This document shows positions 1 to 8,185 of a DNA stretch of 60,549 bases, piece by piece. Both the position numbers and the translations under genes were made by a program. The notes under the pieces are model-generated. The model was not told the origin of the DNA. It saw only the letters and a list, made by a program, of their open reading frames with translations, and made no database searches. The stretch is from assembly GCA_903848465.1 (NCBI GenBank), contig CAINGK010000136.1, positions 1-60,549 on the forward strand, given 5' to 3'. Origin of the DNA: an uncultured Verrucomicrobiota bacterium. Its GTDB lineage: Bacteria; Verrucomicrobiota; Verrucomicrobiia; Verrucomicrobiales; Verrucomicrobiaceae. Positions within the stretch are counted from its first letter, which is position 1. Each line of letters opens with the position of its first letter.

Positions 1-2
1 CC

Positions 3-104
3 CTCCTGCGCCTCGTCTCCGCCCTGCTCTGCGAGCAAAGCGATGAGTGGAGCACCGGCAAAATTTACCTCAACATGAACTCCGCTGAACCATCCCAAAC
101 CTGA
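3..104 (+). CDS. IS256-family transposase, C-terminal fragment cut by window edge
   Basis: An open frame enters from the left edge and stops with TGA at 102-104, giving 33 residues that begin LLRLVSALLCEQSDEW and contain TGKIYLNM. This pattern (LRLV.A.L.E...W.TG..YL) is the usual end of IS256/mutator-type DDE transposases, which move by a copy-out-paste-in route. Only the extreme C-terminus is visible, so the catalytic residues cannot be checked and I cannot tell whether the element is intact. No inverted repeat was identified in the 230 bases that follow. Confidence 0.65.
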   Translation, partial: LLRLVSALLCEQSDEWSTGKIYLNMNSAEPSQT

Positions 105-336
105 TCGCCACTTTTACAGAATAAAATTTGCGCCGCCCCTTTGTAGCCAAGCTGGCACGATTCACATGCTAAGGTGTGGCATAGCGAACAGTTGATTCAC
201 GCTCCTGCCCCAGTATTCACCTTGAAAACAAATAATGGTGATAGTATTGTTACCGGATTGCGGTAGGAGTTTAAAGAGAAACTTGAGTCAAACCAGGCTC
301 GGCAGAAACGCATGACGTGAAAGCAATTTTATCATT

Positions 337-1476
337 ATGTCTCAATATTTTGTAACAAAAAACGATCAACAAATCGGCCCTCTCAGCGAAGAGGAGCTTG
401 CAGCAGGAGTCCTAAGGGGGCGGTTTTCGACCAATGATTTGGTTTGGAAGGAGGGGATGGCAAACTGGATCGAACTTTCCAAAATGTTTCCAGTGCTAAG
501 GAATAAAACCGCACTGGTACCACCTCCAGTACAAGCGAAAAAAGATATTCCGAAAATCTGGAATCCGAGGGCAGCAGCGAATTGGGGCATTGTATTTTTA
601 CCTTTGGGAATATTTCTCCATGGAAAAAACGCCCTCACCTTAAACAGAACGAATGAAAGACGCTTCAATCTGTTTTGGTTCCTTGTATCACTAATTTATA
701 TTTTAATAGTTAGCTTTTTATCGGGGTTTGCGGATACCGAATCTAAGCAGGAGGAATTCAGGAGTGTGATTTGGTGGCCTTGGGTGATTATATTCTTCGC
801 ATGGTATCTAAGTACTGCCAGGAGCCAAATTAAATTCGTGGCTAATGAATATGGAGATGATTACGAAAAGAAATCATGGGCCGTTCCACTAACTGTATGC
901 GCCGTCACATATTTTGTATTTCAATCATTTCTTTTTTCTACAAATCACCATGAAGAAAAAAGAGAAGCTAATAACTTATATGATGCAGCAGCATATGATA
1001 GAGCGGTAGCCGCTGCCGATTCTTTCAGAAAAGACAATTCTCAAACTGCTACAGGTGTCTCTCCCCGTTCAATGCAAGAATTAGTTAAATTTGATGATTC
1101 TGAGTGGACTGTCATTGAAGCGCGTCAACTTGGGAGCACTTTAAGAGGCGGTGAATTTAGCGAGCCTAAAAGAACTGAAGGCAAGTTCATTTATGTCAGA
1201 TTCAAGGTGAAAAATATTACCAACGAAGAACAATCAATTCTCTTCACGCCTGCTGTTATTGATTCAAGGGGAAGACGCTTTGAACAATTCGACGATCAAT
1301 TTCTTTATTTGCCTGACAAGGAGGAATCCATGACTTTGGAGCAATTACCTTCGGGCCTTCCAAAAACCTTCTCTGCGATATTTGAAATGCCTAGTGATGC
1401 GACAGGTATCAGCTTCCTAACGCGCAATTTTAAAACATTTGGAAAAGATGAAATCCCGGTAAGTCTGGGATTTTAA
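337..1476 (+). CDS. GYF_2-domain membrane protein with DUF4352-like C-terminal domain
   Basis: The protein has 379 residues. Residues 4-50 form a GYF_2 (DUF4339) domain with the signature pattern Q.GPLS..EL..G.......VW.EGM..W, a presumed peptide-binding module. Three to four hydrophobic segments follow (about 80-98, 110-131, 143-161 and 180-203), then a linker and a soluble domain (about 250-379) with the beta-rich look of DUF4352 proteins. The likely topology is a cytoplasmic GYF domain and a C-terminal domain on the other side of the membrane, but this is not proven. The gene is AT-richer than its neighbours and sits between a transposase fragment and the 3' side of a tRNA gene, which suggests horizontal acquisition. 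The function is unknown. Confidence 0.8.
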   Translation: MSQYFVTKNDQQIGPLSEEELAAGVLRGRFSTNDLVWKEGMANWIELSKMFPVLRNKTALVPPPVQAKKDIPKIWNPRAAANWGIVFLPLGIFLHGKNALTLNRTNERRFNLFWFLVSLIYILIVSFLSGFADTESKQEEFRSVIWWPWVIIFFAWYLSTARSQIKFVANEYGDDYEKKSWAVPLTVCAVTYFVFQSFLFSTNHHEEKREANNLYDAAAYDRAVAAADSFRKDNSQTATGVSPRSMQELVKFDDSEWTVIEARQLGSTLRGGEFSEPKRTEGKFIYVRFKVKNITNEEQSILFTPAVIDSRGRRFEQFDDQFLYLPDKEESMTLEQLPSGLPKTFSAIFEMPSDATGISFLTRNFKTFGKDEIPVSLGF

Positions 1477-1853
1477 ATGCACGTACCGCGACGAATAATG
1501 TGAGCCATGCCCCAACCCCAAGGGTTGTTGAACAACTTGGACGGGTTTGCCCCCGCACGACGACTGCGCCCTCCTCGAATCCCCGTCGGCTACTCTCTGG
1601 GTGCTGCTAAAAATGTGCGACGGATTGAACGTAAATCGCAAAGACCTACTGGAATGATCTCCCCGCAGGCTCGAATTCGACTCGCTGAAACAGGATTGAA
1701 CAAAAAGTACCAAGGCAATTGCATGATTCAAACTCACCAAAACAGTCATTTCATGGCCACCACCGTTCACCCATTAGGTTCAAAAACGTCCGATTAATGT
1801 CCGATTGAATTTTTATCACGCTCACAAAACGAACGTAAACCATTGATTATCAA
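1477..1853. other. Gene-poor stretch on the 3' side of tRNA-Arg
   Basis: No convincing gene is present. A 96-codon plus-strand frame (1507-1797) has no recognisable domain and no supporting start signal. The right half is AT-rich and carries a short direct repeat (gtccgatt twice, 1787-1806). The position directly downstream of the tRNA 3' end is where integrative elements typically insert, so this may be the scar edge of an island. That reading is inference. Confidence 0.4.
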
Positions 1854-1929
1854 TGGCGCACCCGGCAGGGATCGAACCTGCGACCAGCCGATTAGAAATC
1901 GGCTGCTCTATCCACTGAGCTACGGGTGC
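1854..1929 (-). tRNA. tRNA-Arg (anticodon TCT)
   Basis: Read on the minus strand, the 7-bp acceptor stem GCACCCG/CGGGTGC closes a full cloverleaf. The anticodon stem-loop CCGATTTCTAATCGG presents TCT, decoding AGA. The T-arm reads GCAGGTTCGATCCCTGC, the discriminator base is G, and the 3' CCA is encoded (tgg at 1854-1856). The gene is transcribed leftwards, so its 3' end faces the AT-rich, transposase-bearing left end of the window. Confidence 0.95.
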
Positions 1930-2194
1930 TTTTCCAGACCGGGGCGATCATAAGTCCTTCTGCGGCTTGAGCAAGGGCGCGCTTTGCTGAGGATGCCACC
2001 TGGACTGCGGAGAATCTTTGCCGAAAAGTGCGCGTGGAGACGCCCGTCGGGGTGGAGGCGTGGGAGGGGCGGATGAAATGCCAGAGGATGGTGGTGAAAC
2101 CGCCCCCAGACCGACAGGCAGGAGTGCCCCTGTTACTTTCCAGACCGGAGGGCGTGAATGCCCATCTTACTTCCTTGCTTGGTCCTGGCGCGCT

Positions 2195-2938
2195 TCACTC
2201 TGGGTGCAGGCCAAACATCTGGAGCACCACGCGCAGCATGTCGCCCATTTTCGTGCTGTAGGGGCGGGTGGGGTGGAGGATGGACCAGCCGCGCTGGTGG
2301 CCGATGGCGGCGAGGCTGCGGGAGGGGTGGACGAGGACGGCGTAACCGGCGTATTCGAGCAGGGGCAGGTCGGCAGCGCTGTCGGAGTAGCTCCAGCTCT
2401 GGGCGCGCTCTGCCTCAGTGAGCGAGGTGAGTCCGGGCACGACGGCTTCCATGGCGGCGATCTTGGCCGCGTGTTTGTTGTTGCCGGTGATGAGCTTTGG
2501 CATGCCGGGAAATTGGGGGCCGATCTCGAACTGCGTGGCGATGCAGTGGTCAAAACCGAGCGCGTGGGCGATTTCGTGCGCGTAGAAGTCGGGGCTGGCG
2601 GTGTTGAGGACGAGAATGCGGTGCTGGTGCTTGTGGCGGAGGATTTCGGCGCGCAGGGATGGGTAGGCCCACTTGGGCACGCAGACCTCGGCGAACTCGC
2701 GGGCGTAGGCGGCTAGGCGCTCGCGCGGCATGCCGCGCAGGTAGCTCAGAAAGGCGCGCTTGGTGGTGGCGGTGCTGGCTAGGCCGCAGGCCCGCGCGAG
2801 GGCTACGGGTAGGAAGAGGGCGTGCAAGAGCACGCGCCAGGGCTCGCGGTGCAGGACGAAATTGCAGAAGAGCGCCTGCGTATCGAACGGGAGCAGCGTG
2901 TGGTCGAGATCAAAGAAGGCGTAGGAGCGTGCGGGCAT
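2195..2938 (-). CDS. HAD-superfamily (HAD-IB) phosphatase
   Basis: The protein has 247 residues, starting at the ATG just before the sequence SYAFFDLDHTLLPFD. That sequence is HAD motif I, with D10 as nucleophile and D12 as general acid/base. Motif II is the Thr/Ser in LNTASPDF, motif III is the Lys in the GNNKHAAK region, and motif IV is SYSDSAADLPLL. The helical cap between motifs I and II is typical of the HAD-IB group (phosphoserine or lipid-phosphate phosphatases such as SerB- or PlsC-linked forms). The substrate cannot be read from sequence. A longer frame reaching 3202 is not used because it would overlap ndk and lacks family similarity. The gene is divergent from ndk with about 120 bases between the starts. 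Confidence 0.85.
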   Translation of the reverse strand: MPARSYAFFDLDHTLLPFDTQALFCNFVLHREPWRVLLHALFLPVALARACGLASTATTKRAFLSYLRGMPRERLAAYAREFAEVCVPKWAYPSLRAEILRHKHQHRILVLNTASPDFYAHEIAHALGFDHCIATQFEIGPQFPGMPKLITGNNKHAAKIAAMEAVVPGLTSLTEAERAQSWSYSDSAADLPLLEYAGYAVLVHPSRSLAAIGHQRGWSILHPTRPYSTKMGDMLRVVLQMFGLHPE

Positions 2939-3059
2939 GGACACGGGGGGAGGACCGGCGAAGGGTAGCGCCGCGTTTCCATCTGGCAAAACATTCCCAG
3001 CCTTGACGGATGCAGCGGCGGACGGCACATTGCGCACCCTTTTCCCCCAAATTTCCCTC

Positions 3060-3485
3060 ATGGCCCAAGAAACCACCCTCATCCTGCTGAAACCCGACTG
3101 CGTCGCACGCGGCATCAATGGCGAAGTCCTCAAGCGTCTCGAAGACGAAGGCTTCCGCATCCGTGGCTGCAAGATGATCCAGCTCACCGATGAGCTGCTC
3201 AAGGAGCACTATTCGCACATCGCCGACAAGCCTTTCTTCCCCGACGTGGCCAGCTTCATGAAGAGCAAGCCCGTGATCGCCGTGGCCATCGCTGGTGAGA
3301 ACATCATCGCCCATGTGCGTGATCTGCTCGGCCCGACGGACTCCAAGATCGCGCCCAAAGGCACGATCCGTGGCGATTTCGGCACCGACAAGATGACCAA
3401 CGTGGTCCATGCCTCCGACTCCCCTGAAGCTGCCGCAGTCGAGCTGAAGCGCTTTTTCAAGGACGGCGAGATTTTCAGCTATTGA
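3060..3485 (+). CDS. ndk: Nucleoside diphosphate kinase
   Basis: This cytosolic enzyme of 141 residues, the normal family length, transfers the gamma phosphate of ATP to NDPs through a phosphohistidine. It begins ETTLILLKPDCVARG, contains the HY.HIADKPFF segment, and has the active-site histidine H117 in NVVHASDS. The ATG at 3060 places the first strand at the expected distance; an upstream in-frame ATG at 2937 would add an unrelated proline/alanine-rich leader and overlap the divergent phosphatase. tRNA-Leu follows 47 bases downstream on the same strand. Confidence 0.97.
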   Translation: MAQETTLILLKPDCVARGINGEVLKRLEDEGFRIRGCKMIQLTDELLKEHYSHIADKPFFPDVASFMKSKPVIAVAIAGENIIAHVRDLLGPTDSKIAPKGTIRGDFGTDKMTNVVHASDSPEAAAVELKRFFKDGEIFSY

Positions 3486-3532
3486 GGCCGTGCGCAATGC
3501 CGCTACACTGCGCGGCGCAGGTATTCCCCCAC

Positions 3533-3620
3533 GCCGCTGTGGTGAAATGGTAAACACAGCAGACTTAAAATCTGCTGGGAGGTAACTCCCTTGCCGGTTC
3601 GAGTCCGGCCAGCGGCACCA
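3533..3620 (+). tRNA. tRNA-Leu (anticodon TAA)
   Basis: A class II tRNA with acceptor stem GCCGCTG/CAGCGGC, anticodon loop CTTAAAA giving TAA (decodes TTA), a long variable arm (gggaggtaactccc) as expected for leucine, a T-arm GCCGGTTCGAGTCCGGC, discriminator A and an encoded CCA at 3618-3620. A degenerate copy of its 3' half lies 2 kb downstream at 5622-5671. Confidence 0.95.
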
Positions 3621-3724
3621 TGGATCATCCGTGGTTTCAGAGCAAGGTGCTGCGATTGCGCCCTTTCATAGGGATAGGGCGAACACCCCATCGTTTTTTT
3701 GCGCCAGGCTGCTTAGCCTCGGGC

Positions 3725-5611
3725 ATGTCTTGGATCACCGGTCCCCAGCTGCGCAATGTGCGCATCGTATTTAGTGTCGTCATTGGAATAGCATTTCTGC
3801 TGTGGGGCGGCTGTGAATGGCTGGTAAGCACCGCACAAGCCAAGCTCAAGCAACGTCTGGCGGATCGTGGTCTGAGTCTGACTGCCAGCAGCCAATCATG
3901 GTCGATTCGGGGTGGCATCACGTTCCATGGCGCTGAGCTTCGCCGTATGTCGCCAGGCAGTGATGCATTGATCGAATTCAGTGGCTTGCATGTGGGCGTC
4001 TTGTGGAAGGACGCATGGCGTGCGAGCTCTGCTGTCACCCGCTGGCAGGCTGATGATGCCACGCTCACCCTGACGGATGAACAAGGTGCCGTGAGTTTCC
4101 AGCACCTGACTACGGACTTCACGGTGCGCGATGATACGATCGACATTGCCAAGCTTGATACGAACAATGGTTCGATTGCTTATGCATTGGGAGGTCAAAT
4201 CATCCTCGCCACTGCAACCGAGGCCGCCGCTGACACTGCGTTTAAGCTCGATTTAAAACCGTTGCGTGCGGTGCTGGCACAACTTGCCATCAAGGCGAAG
4301 GTCGTGCCCTTCAGCATCAGCGGCACTTTTGCGCTGGACCTGCGGCCATCACCGGTGACATGGAGCGCCGACTTACGCGGAGCAGGCAAGGAGCTTGAAT
4401 GGCAGGGCGTGCCGATCCCGGAGGTGGAGATGACTGCCCAACTGTCACAGGCTGAGCTCAAGCTCTCATCCAGCATCACCTTTGCTCACGGCTCTGCGAA
4501 GTTTAAACTCACGCGCTCAGACTGGGATCAAGCACCGTTGATCCTTGAAGGCACGGTGACTGATGGCGCAGGTCGTAGCGATGAATTCAAGGGGCAGCAT
4601 GAAGGCAAGTCTGGCACATTGACCATCGCCCGGCTCAGCGGCAATGCCAACCTGCTGGAACTCGCGCGCAATGTGCCCGCGCTTGGAGCTACGCTGCCTG
4701 CCAACGTCACGGTCACCACCTTTCCCGACATCATTGCAGAGAAGTGGGTGTTTCACATGAATGCTCATCCGACTGACTGGTCGCTTGAGTCTTTAAAGGT
4801 GCGCAAAGCGGCGGCGTTGGCCGTCGTTGTTCGGAATCACCCGGTGAATGTCAATCATCTCACCGGCAGACTGTCGTATCATCATCGCACGTGGAAGTTC
4901 GAGGATTTGCAAGGGCAGATGCTGGGCGGACACTTCACCTTGGATGGCAGCTACGATGGCAAGATCCTCAGTCAGGCCAATGTCACGATCCAGACGATGC
5001 AGTTGGGCCAGCTCGTGCCGTGGCTGGGCAAGATGCCTGCCAGTCTTGAGCATGCGGATCTGTCGCTGAGCTATCGGGGTGCCATTTGCAACGAGCCAGC
5101 GAACTCCACTGGCACAGGCTCCGTGGCTCTGAATCATGCGCCGATTGTTCATGTGCCGTTGCTCGACCAGGCCTACACCCTGTTTCCCAAGATCATCCCG
5201 CATGAACGTCACTCAGGGGTCGGTGAAGTGACTGCTAGGTTCGACATGACCAAGGGCATGGCAACCCTGGAGCCGATGAAGGCGATCGGCGAAGCGGTGG
5301 TCGTCACCGCCCGCGGCACGATCGATTTGAACAAGGGCGTGGTCGATGGTCATGCAAGTGCCAACCTGCGCGGCATCGGCGGCGTGATTCTCGCGCCTGT
5401 CAGTGTGATTTTCCTGGAGATGAAGGTGACCGGCCCGCTGGAAAATATTCGCGTTGCCCCGTCGGGCCCGCTGGGAATGGCGAAGGAGTTTGTCGTCGAG
5501 AGCGCCCACCTCAGCAGCACTGTGCTGCATCAGGCCCTGGCCCTGCCCTTTGAAGCTCTCGGTCTGTTCCATGATGAGGAGAGGTCCAAGAAAAAAGCCA
5601 AAGAGCGATAA
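3725..5611 (+). CDS. AsmA-like membrane-anchored protein
   Basis: The protein has 628 residues from the chosen ATG. A single N-terminal transmembrane segment (about residues 11-33, VRIVFSVVIGIAFLLWGGCEW) is followed by a long beta-rich periplasmic region. The C-terminal part contains the pattern GP....RV.P.GPLGMA and ends LPFEALGLF plus a short basic tail, which resembles AsmA_2/AsmA-like C-terminal regions of envelope proteins implicated in lipid transport to the outer membrane or in outer-membrane assembly. The frame is open back to 3620, inside the tRNA CCA end, so the first 35 codons are unlikely to be translated. The gene stands alone between tRNA-Leu and a partial copy of that tRNA. Confidence 0.7.
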   Translation: MSWITGPQLRNVRIVFSVVIGIAFLLWGGCEWLVSTAQAKLKQRLADRGLSLTASSQSWSIRGGITFHGAELRRMSPGSDALIEFSGLHVGVLWKDAWRASSAVTRWQADDATLTLTDEQGAVSFQHLTTDFTVRDDTIDIAKLDTNNGSIAYALGGQIILATATEAAADTAFKLDLKPLRAVLAQLAIKAKVVPFSISGTFALDLRPSPVTWSADLRGAGKELEWQGVPIPEVEMTAQLSQAELKLSSSITFAHGSAKFKLTRSDWDQAPLILEGTVTDGAGRSDEFKGQHEGKSGTLTIARLSGNANLLELARNVPALGATLPANVTVTTFPDIIAEKWVFHMNAHPTDWSLESLKVRKAAALAVVVRNHPVNVNHLTGRLSYHHRTWKFEDLQGQMLGGHFTLDGSYDGKILSQANVTIQTMQLGQLVPWLGKMPASLEHADLSLSYRGAICNEPANSTGTGSVALNHAPIVHVPLLDQAYTLFPKIIPHERHSGVGEVTARFDMTKGMATLEPMKAIGEAVVVTARGTIDLNKGVVDGHASANLRGIGGVILAPVSVIFLEMKVTGPLENIRVAPSGPLGMAKEFVVESAHLSSTVLHQALALPFEALGLFHDEERSKKKAKER

Positions 5612-5621
5612 AGGGGGCGAG

Positions 5622-5671
5622 TGCTGGCAGAAGATAACACCCGTGCCGGTTCGAGTCCGGCCAGTGGCACT
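5622..5671 (+). repeat. Partial direct repeat of the tRNA-Leu 3' half
   Basis: This stretch matches the variable arm, T-arm and acceptor 3' strand of tRNA-Leu(TAA) at 3569-3619. A central block covering the whole T-arm (5644-5664) is identical over 21 bases; the flanks carry scattered mismatches, and the CCA is replaced by CTT. No 5' half of a tRNA precedes it. Its place downstream of the tRNA, in direct orientation, is that of a distal att site left by tRNA-targeted integration, or of a decayed tandem tRNA copy. Confidence 0.75.
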
Positions 5672-5742
5672 TGCGCAATGCATGAGCGAGCAGAGCAACC
5701 TTGGGCTGGAAAGAGTCCAAAGGCGCGGAATATTTTTGAAAA

Positions 5743-8103
5743 TCAGTGCGTCACTTGCAATCGCATAAAACGCCTTGAACCCGAGTTCATCGGCAGGGAA
5801 TCTTGGACTGACACAACACCTGCGGTATCAGTGACAATGGAGTTCGGACTCCATACTCCTCCGCTATACGTGCTAATCGTGCTCCAATTGTTAAGATCCG
5901 ACGAGCCCTGAATTGTGTAGGTGATGTCTGTTGCGGCAATGTTTCGAGTGAAATTAAATCGCAGATAGTTGCTGCCCGACACGGACGCGATGCCGCTTTC
6001 CGGCAGAAGGCCGACTGTGGCGGTGTACGGATTTGTGCCAAGAGCATAGGCCATCAGGTTTTTGATACCCGCCTGATTGTTGATTATCGTGTCACCACTC
6101 ACTTGGGAGTTGGTGGCACTCAACCCGAAATAGGTGTAGCTCCACAAGACCGCCGGCTGGACCGAGCTTGAAAAGGTGACGTTGGCGAAAGTGCTCTGAC
6201 AAGGCGAGCCGGGTGTCGAAGAAGACACGGTCAGGCCCATATACACATTGGCGGCCATGTTGATGGTTTGCGTGGCTCCCACTCGCGTCCAGGTCGCTCC
6301 ATCCGCAGAGACGAATCCAGAAAAGCTGTTCCCAGTGCGAGTCACCTTTACCCAATAAGGCGCCGCAATTCCCGTTGTGTGGGCACTTGTTGTGTTGATT
6401 CCTCCAGTGGTTTTGCGCGAATAGAATGTCGCGCCGTTTGCTGCCAGAGGCTGGAACAGCATCGCGGCGTGAGTGGAACTGGGATCGAGCGTCTCCCTGA
6501 TCATCACGCCTGCCCGTGCCGAGCTGCTCGTGCTCGCATCCCCGATGCTGGTGATCTGCGCCTGAACCACGCAATCCCCGCTGGCAGGCACGAGGCTGTA
6601 TTGAAACGCATCCGTGGTTCCAGCATTAATGGTGCCGCCGCCTGTCACCTGATAGACTCCATTCGTGTAATATGAAAAACCGGCGGCATTTCCATTCGAC
6701 AAGCCGACGTCCACATAGTTCCAGGAAGCGGGCACGAGGCTGTGGGGGGATGATGGTGTAAATCCGGCCTGCGCCAACCCCCTTTGGATAATGGGGCTGG
6801 TCTTCATTCGCTTCCAGGTCGAACCGGACCGGTAATTTTCAATCGCCATCAGCGTGCGGCCCAGATGAAGCGCCGTATTCCGGTCGGAGAAATAGGTGCC
6901 GCTCCAAGCGTTCGGACTGGCGACATAGCAATCTCGAAACCCTTCGGTCGTCCACATCAGATTGCCGTATTTGGAATAGATGTTCTTGAGCGTAGGGATG
7001 CAGATTTCCGGCGCAAAAGGAATGGCTCCGGCCACCTGCGCGGGAGAGATGACGCCTTGATCGGGTTCGCTATTGCTGGGAGGACCGCCATAAACGTTGT
7101 AGCCGTTCGGTCCGCTGCTGTCACCGAAACCCCACTCATTGGCTCCGTAGTTGGCAAAGTTAAGCGGATTGGCAACGGCATACGCTTGCGTCGCATAGGT
7201 GGCGCGGCGGGCATCTTCAAAATAGTCGCTTCCCCGCTGCCACATATACGTGTCAGTAATCCCTCGCAGATCAAACCAGCAGTGCGTGTAAGTGTGCTGA
7301 AACAGCGCAGGAGTATACACATAGTTATATCCATACCATGTTTGCCATCCGTATGATTGGGTCCAGGCGTCCCAGCACACTGAGGGTAACGGATTGTTGG
7401 GCACGCCCATTCCGACCAAATAAAGGTAGTAGCCTTGCGGGCTGCCACTCCAGTCGCCGTTACCATATCCTGTCTCCGGCGACCAGTTGGCGTATATCCC
7501 ATTGTCAGGACTCTTCATGAAGAAATAATTGGCCCGGCTAACGAGATTATCCGCGAGTGCGCGAATCGCAGTTTCAGTGGGGTCATTCGGATTGTTGAAA
7601 AAGAGCCCCACATCAATCACCCCCATGAGGAATATGGATGTGGAGCCTGATGACACTCCCTGGTTGGTGCTGTCCCGGTAGCACGTGGATGGATCCAGCC
7701 GGTTGTAGTAGAAACCGTGGCTGCCGGAAGAATTGAGATTTCCGGGAACGTCGGATTGCGGGGTATTCCAAAACGTTTGCAACGTGGTCAGCACCCGGGC
7801 CGCCCCGGCACTGCGGGTGATCCAGCCACGCTCAATGGCAATGTTGTAAGCGCTTAACGCCAGCCCGGTGGAGGTTGGAGAAGCAAGGTTGGCATCCGAT
7901 GAGGACATGATCAAACCGTTGGGAGCGGCCTCATTCCAGAAATATTGGAAGGTCGCCTGTTCGATGTAATCCAGAAAGGCATCATCGCTGGCGAAGGTGC
8001 TGAGACTGGGGCCCGTTATCGGCACAGGCGCAGCAGTTGTCCTTTGGTTCAGGCCAAACAAAGAGAGCACGGTTACGAGAACAGGAATGATACGATGATG
8101 CAT
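5743..8103 (-). CDS. Secreted GH144-like endo-beta-1,2-glucanase (glycoamylase-like domain)
   Basis: The protein has 786 residues with a Sec signal peptide (about 1-24, ending TTAA). Residues 38-430 match the glycoamylase-like (PF10091) fold of GH144: the block F..YIEQATFQYFWNEA.PNGL, the region NWSPETGYGNGDW, and a late segment with YGLMWTTEGF-like spacing (YGNLMWTTEGFRDCY). Residues 450-640 form a concanavalin-like DUF1349-type domain (RAGVMIRETLDPSS, YWVKVTRTGN..SGFVS.DG.TW). The last 120 residues are a module also present in the subtilase at 10318. The expected role is extracellular cleavage of beta-1,2-glucan or a related glucan; the exact substrate is inferred. It lies 82 bases downstream of the FecR-like gene, probably in one operon with it and the sigma factor. 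Confidence 0.75.
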   Translation of the reverse strand: MHHRIIPVLVTVLSLFGLNQRTTAAPVPITGPSLSTFASDDAFLDYIEQATFQYFWNEAAPNGLIMSSSDANLASPTSTGLALSAYNIAIERGWITRSAGAARVLTTLQTFWNTPQSDVPGNLNSSGSHGFYYNRLDPSTCYRDSTNQGVSSGSTSIFLMGVIDVGLFFNNPNDPTETAIRALADNLVSRANYFFMKSPDNGIYANWSPETGYGNGDWSGSPQGYYLYLVGMGVPNNPLPSVCWDAWTQSYGWQTWYGYNYVYTPALFQHTYTHCWFDLRGITDTYMWQRGSDYFEDARRATYATQAYAVANPLNFANYGANEWGFGDSSGPNGYNVYGGPPSNSEPDQGVISPAQVAGAIPFAPEICIPTLKNIYSKYGNLMWTTEGFRDCYVASPNAWSGTYFSDRNTALHLGRTLMAIENYRSGSTWKRMKTSPIIQRGLAQAGFTPSSPHSLVPASWNYVDVGLSNGNAAGFSYYTNGVYQVTGGGTINAGTTDAFQYSLVPASGDCVVQAQITSIGDASTSSSARAGVMIRETLDPSSTHAAMLFQPLAANGATFYSRKTTGGINTTSAHTTGIAAPYWVKVTRTGNSFSGFVSADGATWTRVGATQTINMAANVYMGLTVSSSTPGSPCQSTFANVTFSSSVQPAVLWSYTYFGLSATNSQVSGDTIINNQAGIKNLMAYALGTNPYTATVGLLPESGIASVSGSNYLRFNFTRNIAATDITYTIQGSSDLNNWSTISTYSGGVWSPNSIVTDTAGVVSVQDSLPMNSGSRRFMRLQVTH

Positions 8104-8185
8104 GCGGGGAAAGGGATGTACTCGAAGTAGGGGCGAGCGCTGGAAATGTCACAGCAGCGGCAGAAAAAAGAAGTGAAGCACTTCA

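Noticed and set aside
1507..1797. 96-codon plus-strand frame near tRNA-Arg
   Set aside because: No domain, weak start context, and codon use unlike either neighbour; may be a remnant of an island.
2018..2716. Plus-strand frames opposite the HAD phosphatase
   Set aside because: They overlap the enzyme with intact HAD motifs and have Gly/Ala/Arg-rich composition of a shadow.
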